The notes below the pieces were generated by a model that was not told the origin of the DNA, did not search any database, and was given only the letters and a program-made list of their open reading frames with translations. 37,047 bases of DNA. Origin: Polyangium jinanense. GTDB lineage: Bacteria > Myxococcota > Polyangia > Polyangiales > Polyangiaceae. The stretch is taken from positions 1 to 37,047 of the forward strand of contig NZ_JAGTJJ010000088.1 of NCBI RefSeq assembly GCF_028435365.1, read 5' to 3'. Made by a program: the position numbers and the translations under genes. Below are positions 23,071 to 32,600 of this stretch, piece after piece (positions within the stretch are counted from its first letter, which is position 1; every line of letters begins with the position of its first letter).

Positions 23071-26000
23071 CTACCCGGCAGCTCGCGCGAGCACGGCGTA
23101 GAGCTCGCGGAGCTGGAATGCCTCGGCCATCGCCCGCACCTCGGCCGCCCACGCGGAGAACCGCGCGTCCTCCTCTTCGATGGCAGCAAGCGCCTGCAAG
23201 AGCTCCGGAATTCGCCCCCGCTCGGCCAGGTCGAGGAGGCGCGCCATCACCTCCCGAGGCGGCTCGATGCGTGGCGCGGGCGTAGGGTCCTTCTCGGCCT
23301 CGTCCACGACGCGCGGAGCGCGGATCCACGTGATTTCGAGGCGCCGCGCGAGCACGTCGAAGAGCGCCGGGAGGCGCACGGGTTTGGGGAGGAATTCGTC
23401 GCAGCCCGCGTCCTTGGCGCGCTTTTGTTGCGCCTCGTCCACGCTCGCGGACGAAGCCACGAGGGGCAAACCGGCGAGCGCAGGGAGACGGCGAAGGCGC
23501 CGCGCGACCTCGTCGCCGGGGAGGTCCGGCAATGCGAGGTCGAGGATCACGAGATCGGGCCGCCGCGCCTCGATCTGGGCGAGGGCCAACGTGCCGTCCT
23601 CGGCCAGGAGGACCTCGAACCCGAGCGGACCAAGCGCGTCCCGCAGGAATACCCGATTGCCCTCGTTGTCGTCGACGACGACCACGACCCGCCGCGCTCC
23701 CTCGTAGCCCGTGATCACCTCGGCGGGGTGCGCCTCGCCGGCCGACTCTTTTTCCGCGACGACGGAGAGCGGCAGCGCCACCGTGAACGTGCTGCCCTCG
23801 CCGAGCGAGCTTTCGACGTCGAGCCGGCCTCCCATTTGCTCCACGATCTTGCGGCTGATCGAGAGCCCGAGCCCGACGCCCTCGGCGCGCGCTCCCCGAT
23901 CGCCGGCCTGCTCGAAGGGATCGAAGATCCGCGCGAGATCCGCTTTCGCGATCCCCGGCCCCGTGTCCTCCACGCGAAAAACGAAATCACCGCCGCTCGT
24001 ATCGACCTTCAGGGTGACGCTCCCCGCGCGGGTGAATTTGATGGCATTGCCGAGCAGGTTGAGCAGGACCTGCGTCAATCGTTTCTCGTCGACCCGGGCC
24101 CAGACGGGCAGAGCCTCGGCGGGCATGTAATGAAAACCGAGCCCCTTCTGCTCCGCGCGGACCCGGCAGAGATCGGCGACGCTTTGCAAGAGCGCCGGGA
24201 GGTGGACCTCCGCCGGGGCGAGCTCCATCTTGCCCGCCTCGATCCGTGCGATGTCGAGGACATCGTCGATGAGCGCGAGCAGGTGCTCGCCCGACCGCTG
24301 CACGACGTCGAGCCCCGCGTGGTCCTCCCGCGAGAGCCGCGGGGACCGGGCGAGGATCTGCGTATACCCGAGGATGCCATTGAGCGGCGTGCGCAGCTCG
24401 TGGCTCATGCCCGCGAGGAAGCTCGATTTCGCGCGGTTCGCAGCGTCGGCCGCCTCCATCGCCGCTTTCAGCTCGGCCGTCCGCTCCTCCACCTGCGTTT
24501 CGAGCTCCTCGTTGCGCCTCGCGAGCGCCCGGAGCCTCACCCGAACGCCTCCGTACACGAGCGCCGAAGCCGTCAGCACATACCCGAGGTAGGCCCACCA
24601 CGTCCGCCACGGCGCGGGCTTGACCTGGAACGCGATCGATACGGGCCCCGCCACGTTGCCGGCATAATCGCGGCCCCACGCCTGGAAGGTGTACGCCCCC
24701 ACGGAGAGGTTCGTGTAACGCGCCTTCGTGTCCACGGTCCAATCGCTCGGCGAAGGGTCGAAGCCCAGGAGTTGCATGCGATATCGCGTGTCGGGCGCGC
24801 GAAAAAAGGAGAGGAGCGAGACGTCGAAGGCGACCGTGTTCTGATCCCAGGGGAGCACCGCCTCCGGCGCGAGCGCCCCGCCCGCCGCGCGGACCGCGGA
24901 GAGGACGAGGGGCTTCGGCGTGACGTCCTCGATTTCGCCCGCCGGATCGAAGACGGCCGCGCCTCCCACCGTGCTGACCCAGATACGGCCGCGGCTATCG
25001 ACGAACGAGCCGTTCTGCTGGCACTCGTTGCTTGGCAGCCCATCGTCGGTCGTGAAGGTGTACAGGGAAAACTCCGCCGGATCGTCGGGCGTGGGCGCGC
25101 GGGGCGTGAGGCGCGCGACGCCGCGCACCGTGAAGAGATACGTGCGCCCCCGGCTGTCGGCGCGCACCTGCACGATATCGTCGCTCGGCAGCGCCGGCCG
25201 GCTCTTCGTGTCGAGCCGCTCGAGCCACACCTCGGCGTCGAGGTCATACCGCGCGACGCCGGCGCCCAGGGTGCCTATCCAGAGCACGCGCGCCCCGCGC
25301 GTATCGCGTAGCTCGGCGAGGGTCGTCACAAAATTGGAGCCGAGCGGCGTGTTCGCCGTGGTGTAACTCCTCCACGCTCCGTCGTCGAGGCGCGAGAGGC
25401 CCTTGAGCGTGGCAAACCACGTGCTCGTCCCGCCTCCCGGACGTGGGGTCTCCAGAATGGCGTGTACCTGGTCGTCGAGGAGCGGGGAGCTCCCCTGCTG
25501 AAATACCTGCCACGTCCCGTCTTCGTCGAGGCGCCCAGCGCCGACCGACGCCACCCAGAGGCCGCGCCCGTCGATCGACTCCTTCAGGTCGAACACGTTG
25601 CTTTGCAGGATCGGCACGTGGCTCGCGCCGTACGTCGTCAGCCGACCGGCCTCCCAGCGGTGGAGTTTGCCGCCGTCGTCCCCGAACCAGACCACCCCGG
25701 GCTCCCGTCGAGAGGGTAGGAGGGCCGTGATCATCGACTTGTCCGACATCTCGGGCGGAAGGACCGGAGACATCCCCTGCTCCGAGAGCCGGAACAGCTT
25801 GTTGTCCGCGCCCATCCAGGTCTCGCTCCTGCCCTCCGCGTCCCGCACCTCGCCGAGCCCCATGCTCGTGCCGGAGAGCGGTGAATTGCGCGGCGTGAAG
25901 GCCACCCACCCGTCGTGCCGGAGTTGCCCGAGCCCGCCTGCGCCCATCCAGAGCGTGCGGCCGGTCGCCGCGACCGCGAGGACGACGTTGTCGGGCAGAT

Positions 26001-26916
26001 TGGAGTTTGTCGTGGTGAGCGTCGCCCATTGCCCCTTGGAGAAGCGGGCGAGACCGCCGCCATAGGTGCCGGCCCAGATCGTACGTTCTCCCGAACCATC
26101 CACCGTCTCGGCGAGCGCGCGGATCGGCACACGAGGCGCGTGCGGGGATTCCGGCCCGACACGCTCCCACCGGCCGTCCGTATATCGGAGGACGCCGGAA
26201 CGCGCGGCCGCCCAGAGCTCGTGCTCGCCTTTCCCATCGGCGGTCTGCAAAAGCGAAAAGACGCCTTGCACGTCTTCGACTGCGCCATCCGCCTCGAAGG
26301 GCGCGCAGCGTCCCTCCTCGCAATGAAAGATTTCATCGACGCCGACCCAGAGCGTCGGCTCGCCAGACGGCAATGTACCTTCGAGGAGCGAGTAGATGTC
26401 CGGGTACTCGAGGCCCGGCCCGAGCTCGACGCGGTGGAAACGCCCGCCGTCGAACCGATACAGCCCATGGGTGCTGCCCACCCAGACCGCGGGCCCACGG
26501 CGTGATCCGAGCATGGAACGGATCGGATACCCACTCGGGAGGCCCTCGGCGGCCCCGAACCGCTGAAACGCCCCGTCGGCAAACCGGAAGACAGCGCCGT
26601 CGACCATGCCGAACCAGACGGAGCCGTCCTGCGCCGCGGCGATTGCCTGGACCCAGCTCGGCGAGCCGCCCGTCGGAATGGCCAGGGGCGTGATGCGCTG
26701 GCCATCGTGGTAGGCCGCGCCGCTCTGCGTGCCGATCCACATGCGGCCGCCGCGGTCGAAGGTGATGGCGTTGACGACGCTATGGGGGAGGCCCTGGTCG
26801 ACGCCGAAGACGCGGATCGTAGGCGTGCCGAGCGCGGCCGCGTCCGCCGCGGAGGACGCACGAGCTAGTGTCGCGGCGAGCGCGAGGGCGAGGACGGCAA
26901 CGAGGCGGCGGGTCAC
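23071..26916 (-). CDS. hybrid histidine kinase with Reg_prop propeller sensor and receiver (paralogue 1)
   Basis: 1,281 residues from the GTG at 26916, chosen because the paralogue at 29597-33505 starts the same way (GTGACC..). A signal peptide ending ASSA leads to a periplasmic sensor of many two-component propeller repeats (GRMWIGTQSG, LWVGSTHGLYR and so on), then a Y_Y_Y domain (WTVDTKARYTNLS..AYTFQAWGRDYAGN). One membrane helix (WWAYLGYVLTASALVYGGV) and a coiled coil follow. HisKA carries His839 (SHELRTPLNG); HATPase has NLLGNAIKF, DTGPGI and GVGLGLS. The receiver has Asp1126 (ILDLALPD). The C-terminal helical tail has no DNA-binding domain, unlike Bacteroides HTCS regulators, so output must go through another protein. 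HTCS-type propellers often sense oligosaccharides; the ligand here is unknown. Confidence 0.93.
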   Translation of the reverse strand: MTRRLVAVLALALAATLARASSAADAAALGTPTIRVFGVDQGLPHSVVNAITFDRGGRMWIGTQSGAAYHDGQRITPLAIPTGGSPSWVQAIAAAQDGSVWFGMVDGAVFRFADGAFQRFGAAEGLPSGYPIRSMLGSRRGPAVWVGSTHGLYRFDGGRFHRVELGPGLEYPDIYSLLEGTLPSGEPTLWVGVDEIFHCEEGRCAPFEADGAVEDVQGVFSLLQTADGKGEHELWAAARSGVLRYTDGRWERVGPESPHAPRVPIRALAETVDGSGERTIWAGTYGGGLARFSKGQWATLTTTNSNLPDNVVLAVAATGRTLWMGAGGLGQLRHDGWVAFTPRNSPLSGTSMGLGEVRDAEGRSETWMGADNKLFRLSEQGMSPVLPPEMSDKSMITALLPSRREPGVVWFGDDGGKLHRWEAGRLTTYGASHVPILQSNVFDLKESIDGRGLWVASVGAGRLDEDGTWQVFQQGSSPLLDDQVHAILETPRPGGGTSTWFATLKGLSRLDDGAWRSYTTANTPLGSNFVTTLAELRDTRGARVLWIGTLGAGVARYDLDAEVWLERLDTKSRPALPSDDIVQVRADSRGRTYLFTVRGVARLTPRAPTPDDPAEFSLYTFTTDDGLPSNECQQNGSFVDSRGRIWVSTVGGAAVFDPAGEIEDVTPKPLVLSAVRAAGGALAPEAVLPWDQNTVAFDVSLLSFFRAPDTRYRMQLLGFDPSPSDWTVDTKARYTNLSVGAYTFQAWGRDYAGNVAGPVSIAFQVKPAPWRTWWAYLGYVLTASALVYGGVRVRLRALARRNEELETQVEERTAELKAAMEAADAANRAKSSFLAGMSHELRTPLNGILGYTQILARSPRLSREDHAGLDVVQRSGEHLLALIDDVLDIARIEAGKMELAPAEVHLPALLQSVADLCRVRAEQKGLGFHYMPAEALPVWARVDEKRLTQVLLNLLGNAIKFTRAGSVTLKVDTSGGDFVFRVEDTGPGIAKADLARIFDPFEQAGDRGARAEGVGLGLSISRKIVEQMGGRLDVESSLGEGSTFTVALPLSVVAEKESAGEAHPAEVITGYEGARRVVVVVDDNEGNRVFLRDALGPLGFEVLLAEDGTLALAQIEARRPDLVILDLALPDLPGDEVARRLRRLPALAGLPLVASSASVDEAQQKRAKDAGCDEFLPKPVRLPALFDVLARRLEITWIRAPRVVDEAEKDPTPAPRIEPPREVMARLLDLAERGRIPELLQALAAIEEEDARFSAWAAEVRAMAEAFQLRELYAVLARAAG

Positions 26917-27320
26917 GCGGGTGGATGGTAGTCCCTGCGAGGTCGAATGTCCTCGGTCCACTTGCCCGGGATCCATAGGACTCTGGTCCCATGGCGGGAT
27001 CTTTCCTGCAGAAGACGCCGCCGAAGCGCTCGCAGCGCTCGGCGACATCGTGGACGACGACCGGCGGGCCGCGACGATCATCCAGCGCATGCGCGGTCCG
27101 TTACCGGCTTCGGAGGAGAATGGTGCGTAAGGGGAGCGCGCCTCGTCCACGAAGGCGAGCTCCCAGAGCCGTGCGGTCTTCCGTACCCGTGCATCGATAT
27201 CCGGCGGTGGGGGGAGGCGCCCCGGCTGATCAAAAGCTCGCTCGGTTCCCAGGCGCATCGTGAGCCCCCTGGCTCGTTTTCCATTGTCGTCCAGTCGGTC
27301 GACGTGCGATTCGATACTCC
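26917..27320. other. intergenic stretch holding a histidine-kinase relic
   Basis: 404 bases between the first hybrid kinase and the nuclease lipoprotein. Apart from the relic at 26990-27130 I see no gene, clear promoter or repeat. Frames crossing it on the minus strand show no recognisable family. Confidence 0.6.
26990..27130 (+). pseudogene. fragment of a FixL/PAS-type histidine kinase dimerisation domain
   Basis: The plus-strand frame ending in TAA at 27130 reads AEALAALGDIVDDDRRAATI followed by IQRMRG. This matches the second DHp helix of sensor kinases of the type (R)EAL.DIV.DDRRA.EVI.RMR. Only about 45 codons survive; there is no start, no H-box and no ATPase domain. It is best read as a decayed gene. 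Confidence 0.5.
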
Positions 27321-28295
27321 ATGCAAGCAATGACGAGACACCGCTCGGCAATGCTGGGCGTGCTGGTGTTGGGCTTTGGTGGAGCAGGGATGACGGGGGC
27401 GTGCGGGTCGCCTCTCGATCCGGGACCTGTCGATTCGTGCCCGACTCCAGCCGACACCCCGACCGACACGTCGACCGAATGCGCGGAGCCGATGCCCAAG
27501 CCGTGCATGCTTTACCGCATCCCGCTCGTGGGAAACCCGAAGGAGGACGTCGCGCTGCGCAGCAAGTACATCGCCGCGTTCGGCAGCGCTTGCTACATGT
27601 CCGAGGCCGGTTCGTTCGACTGTTTTTACAAGACGTGGGAGGCAGCGTGCGCCGATGCCGCGAAGATCGGCGAGGTGTCGGGAAATGCGCCGTACGACAC
27701 AGGCTACAAGTGCCAGCCCGTCGGCAACGGTGACTACACGCTGCAAGTCGGCTCGGATGTCGCGAACAAGATCCTGATCAACTACCAGGCCGCGCCGCTC
27801 CAGACGTCGCTCATCGAGATCAAGAGCGTCCCGACGGAGGTGAGCGGTCCGTACCGGAACTTGGTCGAGGTCACGACCATCAAAACGGACAAAGGCTTCT
27901 ACTGCTCCAGCGGCCAAGTCAACGAAAAGGGCGAGCCCCTCAACCAGAGGGAGTGGGTCCTCCAGGTCAACCGCAAGGCGCACAAGGGCGAGATTCACTC
28001 CGATCTCGCGGGCTTCACGTGGCCTTGCGAGGATGAGAACTGCAAGCCAACGACGTGCACGGAGAAGCTCGTCCTCCTGGATCCGGATGATGACAAGACG
28101 CCTCGATACGACCCCGATCGCGCGGAGGTGCACCACGTGGTGCCCATGAAGGATCTGCGCAGTTGCCCGTGGGGCACGAACGCGTACAAGAACGCAGCCG
28201 TCATCTCGCGGAGGCTCAATCGATTTCTCTTCAACAAGGTCCCGCCGGAAAAAGAGGTGGCGCAGATCAACAAGGTTCTGCCGTACACGCCGTGA
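27321..28295 (+). CDS. secreted lipoprotein with C-terminal HNH-nuclease-like domain (SitA-like toxin candidate)
   Basis: 324 residues. The signal peptide ends at MTGAC (Cys28, loose lipobox), followed by a Pro/Thr/Asp-rich linker and a Cys-rich domain (about 45-250; numerous cysteines likely paired after export). The C-terminus has an HNH/endonuclease-VII-like signature: VHHVVPMKD (His271-His272), then CPWGTNAYKNAAVISRRLNR with Asn287, Asn291 and Asn300. A nuclease domain on an exported lipoprotein next to an unrelated cytosolic gene resembles the SitA toxins of Myxococcus, which are lipoproteins passed between kin by outer-membrane exchange and neutralised by SitI from the next gene. Assignment to that system is inference from architecture. 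An extracellular scavenging nuclease is the alternative. No good ribosome site is visible; ATGs at 27321 and 27330 are both possible. Confidence 0.82.
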   Translation: MQAMTRHRSAMLGVLVLGFGGAGMTGACGSPLDPGPVDSCPTPADTPTDTSTECAEPMPKPCMLYRIPLVGNPKEDVALRSKYIAAFGSACYMSEAGSFDCFYKTWEAACADAAKIGEVSGNAPYDTGYKCQPVGNGDYTLQVGSDVANKILINYQAAPLQTSLIEIKSVPTEVSGPYRNLVEVTTIKTDKGFYCSSGQVNEKGEPLNQREWVLQVNRKAHKGEIHSDLAGFTWPCEDENCKPTTCTEKLVLLDPDDDKTPRYDPDRAEVHHVVPMKDLRSCPWGTNAYKNAAVISRRLNRFLFNKVPPEKEVAQINKVLPYTP

Positions 28296-28361
28296 CGCGG
28301 TAGGCGGACGCAGGCGGCGAGCCCGTTGACGCCGAGACCGACGAAGTCTAGGCGAAACACC

Positions 28362-29165
28362 ATGATCGAACGGGCCACCCCTCACTTCGGGCGCCTCGTC
28401 TTCGACCGAGACGCCATCGTCCGCGCCGCGCTGCGCGCGTACGTCGAGACCTACCTCAAGCGGATCGCGCGCTTTTGGTATCCAGCCTCCGACGGCGCCG
28501 AGTGGATGGGCGACCCGAAGCGGGGCGCCATCTACAACGACGACGGAGAAGGAAACTACGAGGTTGTCGCGTGGACCGAGGCGGGCGTCGTCGGCCTCGC
28601 GTGCGAGATCGGGGCCGGGTCGATCGAGCAGCTCGGCCTCTCGCTCGATGCGGTGACCGGCGGCCCGGACGACGTGCGCGGGGCCGTGCCGGGGCTCCCC
28701 GCCGAGCTCGAGCCCGCGTTCGTGGTGGCCGTCGGCATGCTCGACGTGGGGGAAGAGCATGGGGAGAGGCGGGCGGGCGTGGGCTTCTGGCTTCATGGCG
28801 ATCGCGTCGGCGGCACGCTCCTCGCCGTCGACGATCCGTATCGGGCCCACGGCGCCGTCCGGCTGGCCGCGTGGGGCTTGCTCTACAACGGGCGGCTCTT
28901 GCCGCTGTCGTGTGAGTCGTATCGTCCACGCCCCGGGTGGATCGTGACGTACCACGACCGCCCGCAAGACGCCCCCGCCCACGCGGTCATCGACGCGGTG
29001 GTCGACCGGAGGCTCGCTGGCCCCACGGAATTCACGCCCGCCGAGCTCGAGACGCTCCTTCTCCCCACGCCCGACCCGAAGCGCGTACGTGGCGCTCAAC
29101 GCAGGCTTCAAAAGGTCGGCATCACCTGGCCCGGCTCGCCCGAGATCCCCGAGGAGCCGACATAA
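28362..29165 (+). CDS. cytosolic protein of unknown function, candidate immunity protein to the upstream nuclease
   Basis: 267 residues from the ATG at 28362 (a TTG at 28326 is possible). There is no signal peptide or membrane helix, and I do not recognise a family. The first half is rich in aromatic and acidic residues (RFWYPASDGAEWMGDPKRG, YNDDGEGNYEVVAWTEAG), and the second has VGFWLHGDRVGG and LAAWGLLYNGRLLPLS. It lies 66 bases downstream of the nuclease lipoprotein on the same strand with no terminator between. That placement is the main support for an immunity role (inference). Confidence 0.8.
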   Translation: MIERATPHFGRLVFDRDAIVRAALRAYVETYLKRIARFWYPASDGAEWMGDPKRGAIYNDDGEGNYEVVAWTEAGVVGLACEIGAGSIEQLGLSLDAVTGGPDDVRGAVPGLPAELEPAFVVAVGMLDVGEEHGERRAGVGFWLHGDRVGGTLLAVDDPYRAHGAVRLAAWGLLYNGRLLPLSCESYRPRPGWIVTYHDRPQDAPAHAVIDAVVDRRLAGPTEFTPAELETLLLPTPDPKRVRGAQRRLQKVGITWPGSPEIPEEPT

Positions 29166-29229
29166 CGGGCCAACCCCTTTTTGCGGTGACTCGTCTCCCC
29201 AAATGAAGGCGCAAGCTCCCACCGATTGA

Positions 29230-29493
29230 CCTACCTCGTCGCAAAGCGGCAGCGGTGGCGGTAGCGCGAACGGCAACTTCGGACTCCGCGCGCGCGTCCA
29301 CGCACCTCGCGAGCACGTCCACGGACCCCGCAAGCAAGTCTTCGGACGCCGCGAGCACAAGCCCGGCCTGCTCGCGACGTTCGAATCGACGATCCGGTAT
29401 CACGCGCTCTACGCGGACAGGAGCGCCGCCACCCGGCGCAAGAACCAGGAAAGCGCAGCCGCGTCTGCCGCGGAGCCCACGAACGAAGCATAG
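29230..29493 (+). pseudogene. 3' remnant of an unrecognised gene
   Basis: An 87-codon frame with no plausible start ends in TAG at 29493. Its last part (KPGLLATFESTIRYHALYAD then RSAATRRKNQESAAASAAEP) has normal-looking composition and about 80% G/C at third positions. The upstream part has short imperfect repeats of about 21 bases (29300-29360). It looks like the C-terminus of a broken gene. With the relic at 29530-29562 and the hairpin at 29563-29600 it fills the 29166-29596 gap, where I see no intact gene. Confidence 0.4.
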
Positions 29494-29529
29494 AGCCCCG
29501 GGCGCCACGCCCCCGCGGGACGCCCTACC

Positions 29530-29562
29530 GCGCGCCTACAAGAGCACCGCGCATTCGATCCC
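29530..29562 (-). repeat. echo of the 3' end of the lipoprotein gene at 34996-35565
   Basis: 33 bases match 34990-35022 with only three differences. In the intact gene this encodes the last residues and TAG stop (..FDCVVLL); here it reads IECAVLL and stop. Upstream similarity is lost at once, so it is a small relic of a paralogue or a mobilised gene end. Confidence 0.6.
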
Positions 29563-29600
29563 GTGAGCCCACCACCCGTAAAACGGGGGGCTACGCTCAC
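29563..29600 (-). terminator. hairpin overlapping the stop of hybrid kinase 2
   Basis: The outer arms GTGAGC/GCTCAC and an inner stem CCCGT/ACGGG form a long imperfect hairpin beginning at the kinase stop codon. It is a likely transcription end for the minus-strand kinase. There is no clear T-run. Confidence 0.45.
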
Positions 29601-32600
29601 CCCGATGCGAGCTTCTCGCAGAGCTCGCGAAGGCGATACGTCTCGGCCAGCGCGCGCACCTCGCTCACCCACGCAGAGAGCCGCGCGTCCTCTGCTGCGA
29701 GCCCCTCCAGCGCCTGCAACAGCTCCGGGATTCGTCCTCGTTCGGCGAGGTCGGACAAGCCCGCCACCACGTCCGCGGGTGGCTCGATCCGGGGCGCGGG
29801 CACCTCTTCCCGAGGAGCCTCCCCCATCACGCGCTGCGTGCGGATCCAGGTGAGGCCCAGGCGCCGCGCGAGCAGCGCGAAGAGCGCCGCGAAGCGCACC
29901 GGCTTGGGGAGGAACTCGTCGCAGCCGGCCTCCTCCGCGCTTCGCCGCTGCGCCTCGTCGCCGCTCGCGGAGCAGGCGACGATGGGCATTGCCTCGAGCG
30001 CGGGGAGCTGACGCAGGCGGCGCGCGACCTCGTCGCCGTGCATGTCCGGCAGGACGAGGTCCAGCATCACCAGATCAGGCTTCCTTTCCTCGACCAGCGC
30101 GATGGCGCGCGCGCCGTCCTCGGCCTCCTCCACCAAAAATCCGAGCGGGCCGAGCGTGTCGCGCAAGAGCGTTCGGTTGTTCTCGTTGTCGTCGACCACG
30201 AGCAGCACCCGCCGCGGGCCCTCGTAGCCCGTGATCGGCTCGGAGGGGCGCTCATCGACGGCCGTCGTCCGCTCCGGAACGTCGGGCAGGCGGAGCGCGA
30301 CCGTGAACGTGCTGCCCTCGCCCAGCACGCTCCGCACCTCGATCCGACCGCCCATCTGCTCCACGATGGCGCGGGTGATCGACAGCCCGAGCCCCGCGCC
30401 CTCGGCGCGCGCGCGCCGATCCCCCGATTGCTCGAAGGGCTGGAAGATGCGCGCGACGTCCGCAGGCGCAATGCCCGGCCCGGTGTCTTCGACGTGAAAG
30501 AAAAATTCCTCGCCCCGAGCCTCGACGCGGAGGGTGACGCTCCCCGTTCGGGTGAACTTGATCGCATTGCCGAGCAGATTCAGGAGCACCTGGGTGAGCC
30601 GCTTCTCGTCGGCCCGCACCCAGGTCGGCGCGCCCTCGGCGGGCAGGTCATGAAATGCGATCCCCTTGTCCTGCGCGCGCACCCGGCAGAGGTCCACCAC
30701 GCCCTGCACGAGCAGGGGCAAATGGACGTCGCTCGGGGCAAGCTCCATCCTGCCCGCTTCGATCCGGGCCAGATCGAGCAGGTCATCGATCAACGCGAGC
30801 AGGTGCTCGCCCGACCTCTGCACGACGCCGAGCCTTTCGTGGTTCTCCCGTGAAATCTCCGACGATCGGGCGACGAGCTGCGTGTAGCCGAGAATGCCAT
30901 TGAGCGGCGTGCGCAGCTCGTGGCTCATGCTGGCGAGGAAGCTCGATTTCGCGTGGTTCGCCCGGTCGGCCGCCTCCTTGGCCGTTTTCAACTCCGCCGT
31001 GCGCTCCTCGACCTGCTGCGCTAGCTCCAGGTTACGCCTGGCAAGCGCCCGGAGCCGCACGCGCACCCCTCCCCAGACGAGCCCCGAGAGCGCGAGCGCA
31101 TACCCGAGGTAGGCCCACCACGTCCGCCACGGCGCGGGTTTTACCTGGAAGGCAATCGAGACCGGCCCCGCCACGTTCCCGGCATAGTCGCGCCCCCAGA
31201 CCTGGAAGGTGTACGCGCCTGCGGAGAGGTTCGTGTAGCGCGATCGAGTGTCCGTGGTCCAGTCGCTCGGCGCCGGGTCGAAGCCGATCATCTGGGTGCG
31301 CAGGCGCGTGTCGCGCTCGCGGAAGAACGACAGGAGCGCGTAATCGAAGGAGACGGTGTTCTGGTCCCACGCGAGCGCCGCGCCGGGATCGAGCGCGAGC
31401 GCGCCCCCCGCCGCCCGCGCCGAGAACAAGGCGAGCGGCTTGGGCGTGACGTCCTCGATCTCCTCGGCCGGATCGAAGACCGCCGCGCCGCCGGCCGTGC
31501 CCGCCCAGATGCGGCCCCGGCTGTCGACGAACGAGCCGTTCATATTGCACTCGTTGCTCGGGAGCCCGTCGTCGATGGTGAAGGTGTAGAGGGAAAATTC
31601 CGCGGGATCGTCCTCGGTGGGCGCGCGGGGGGCGAGGCGCGCGACGCCGCGGTTGGTGAAGAGGTAGACCCGGCCGCGGGCGTCCGCGCGCACCTGATAG
31701 ACGGCGTCGTCCGGCAAGGCCGGGCGGGACTTGGTGCCGAGAGGCGCGCGCCACGCCTCGGCGTCGAGGTCGTAGCGCGCGACGCCGCCGCCCAGGGTGC
31801 CGATCCAGAGCACGCGCGCGCCACGAGCATCGGGCAGCTCGGCCAGCGTGGCGACGAAATCCCCTCCGAGCGGCGCATGGGCCGACGTGTAGCTCGTCCA
31901 CTGGCCGTCCTCGAGCCGGGACAACCCGCGGCGCGTGCCGAACCACGTGGTGATCTTGCCGCCCGGGCGGCCCGTCTCCAGGACGGCCGTCACCCCGTCA
32001 TCGAGGATCTGCGAATTGTCCCGCCTGAGGACTTGCCACGCGCCCTTGTCGTCGAGGCGCGCGGCGCCGCCGCCCAGCGTCGTGACCCATAACCCGTGCC
32101 CGTCCAGCGACTCGCGCGCGTCGGTGACGTTGCCGCGTGGCATCGGGGAGCTCCGCGGGTCGTAGGTCGTCAGGTGCCCGTCCTGAAAGCGGTGGAGCTG
32201 CCCGCTGGCGCTGCCAATCCAGACCACGCCGAGCTCGCGACGCGAGGCGAGGAGCGTGGTGATGCTGCTGCCGAGCCCCCCCGGTGTCTCGGGCTCCGTC
32301 AGCGTCGAAAAGCCTCCCGCAGCGTACCGGATCACGCTGCCATCCATGCCGAACCACAGCTCGGGCGCGCCGCCCTGGGCGTGCACCTCCGTCATCGCGT
32401 ACACGGCGCCGGCGAGGGGCGAGTTGCGCGGCGTGAACGCCGTCCACCCCTCGTGCCGCAACCGGGAGAGCCCGCCGTTGTTCGTGCCGATCCACAGCAC
32501 CTGCGCCCCGTGCGCGCCGCCGCTCGGCGCAAGTGCCATGACGTAATCGTCCGGCAGGGCCCCGCGCGCCTTGTTCGACACCGCCCACGTGCCGTCGTGC

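Noticed and set aside
27078..29360. 760-codon minus-strand open frame opposite the nuclease lipoprotein and its neighbour
   Set aside because: The plus-strand genes show a signal peptide, HNH motif and plausible codon use; the minus frame has no recognisable domain and spans intergenic DNA.
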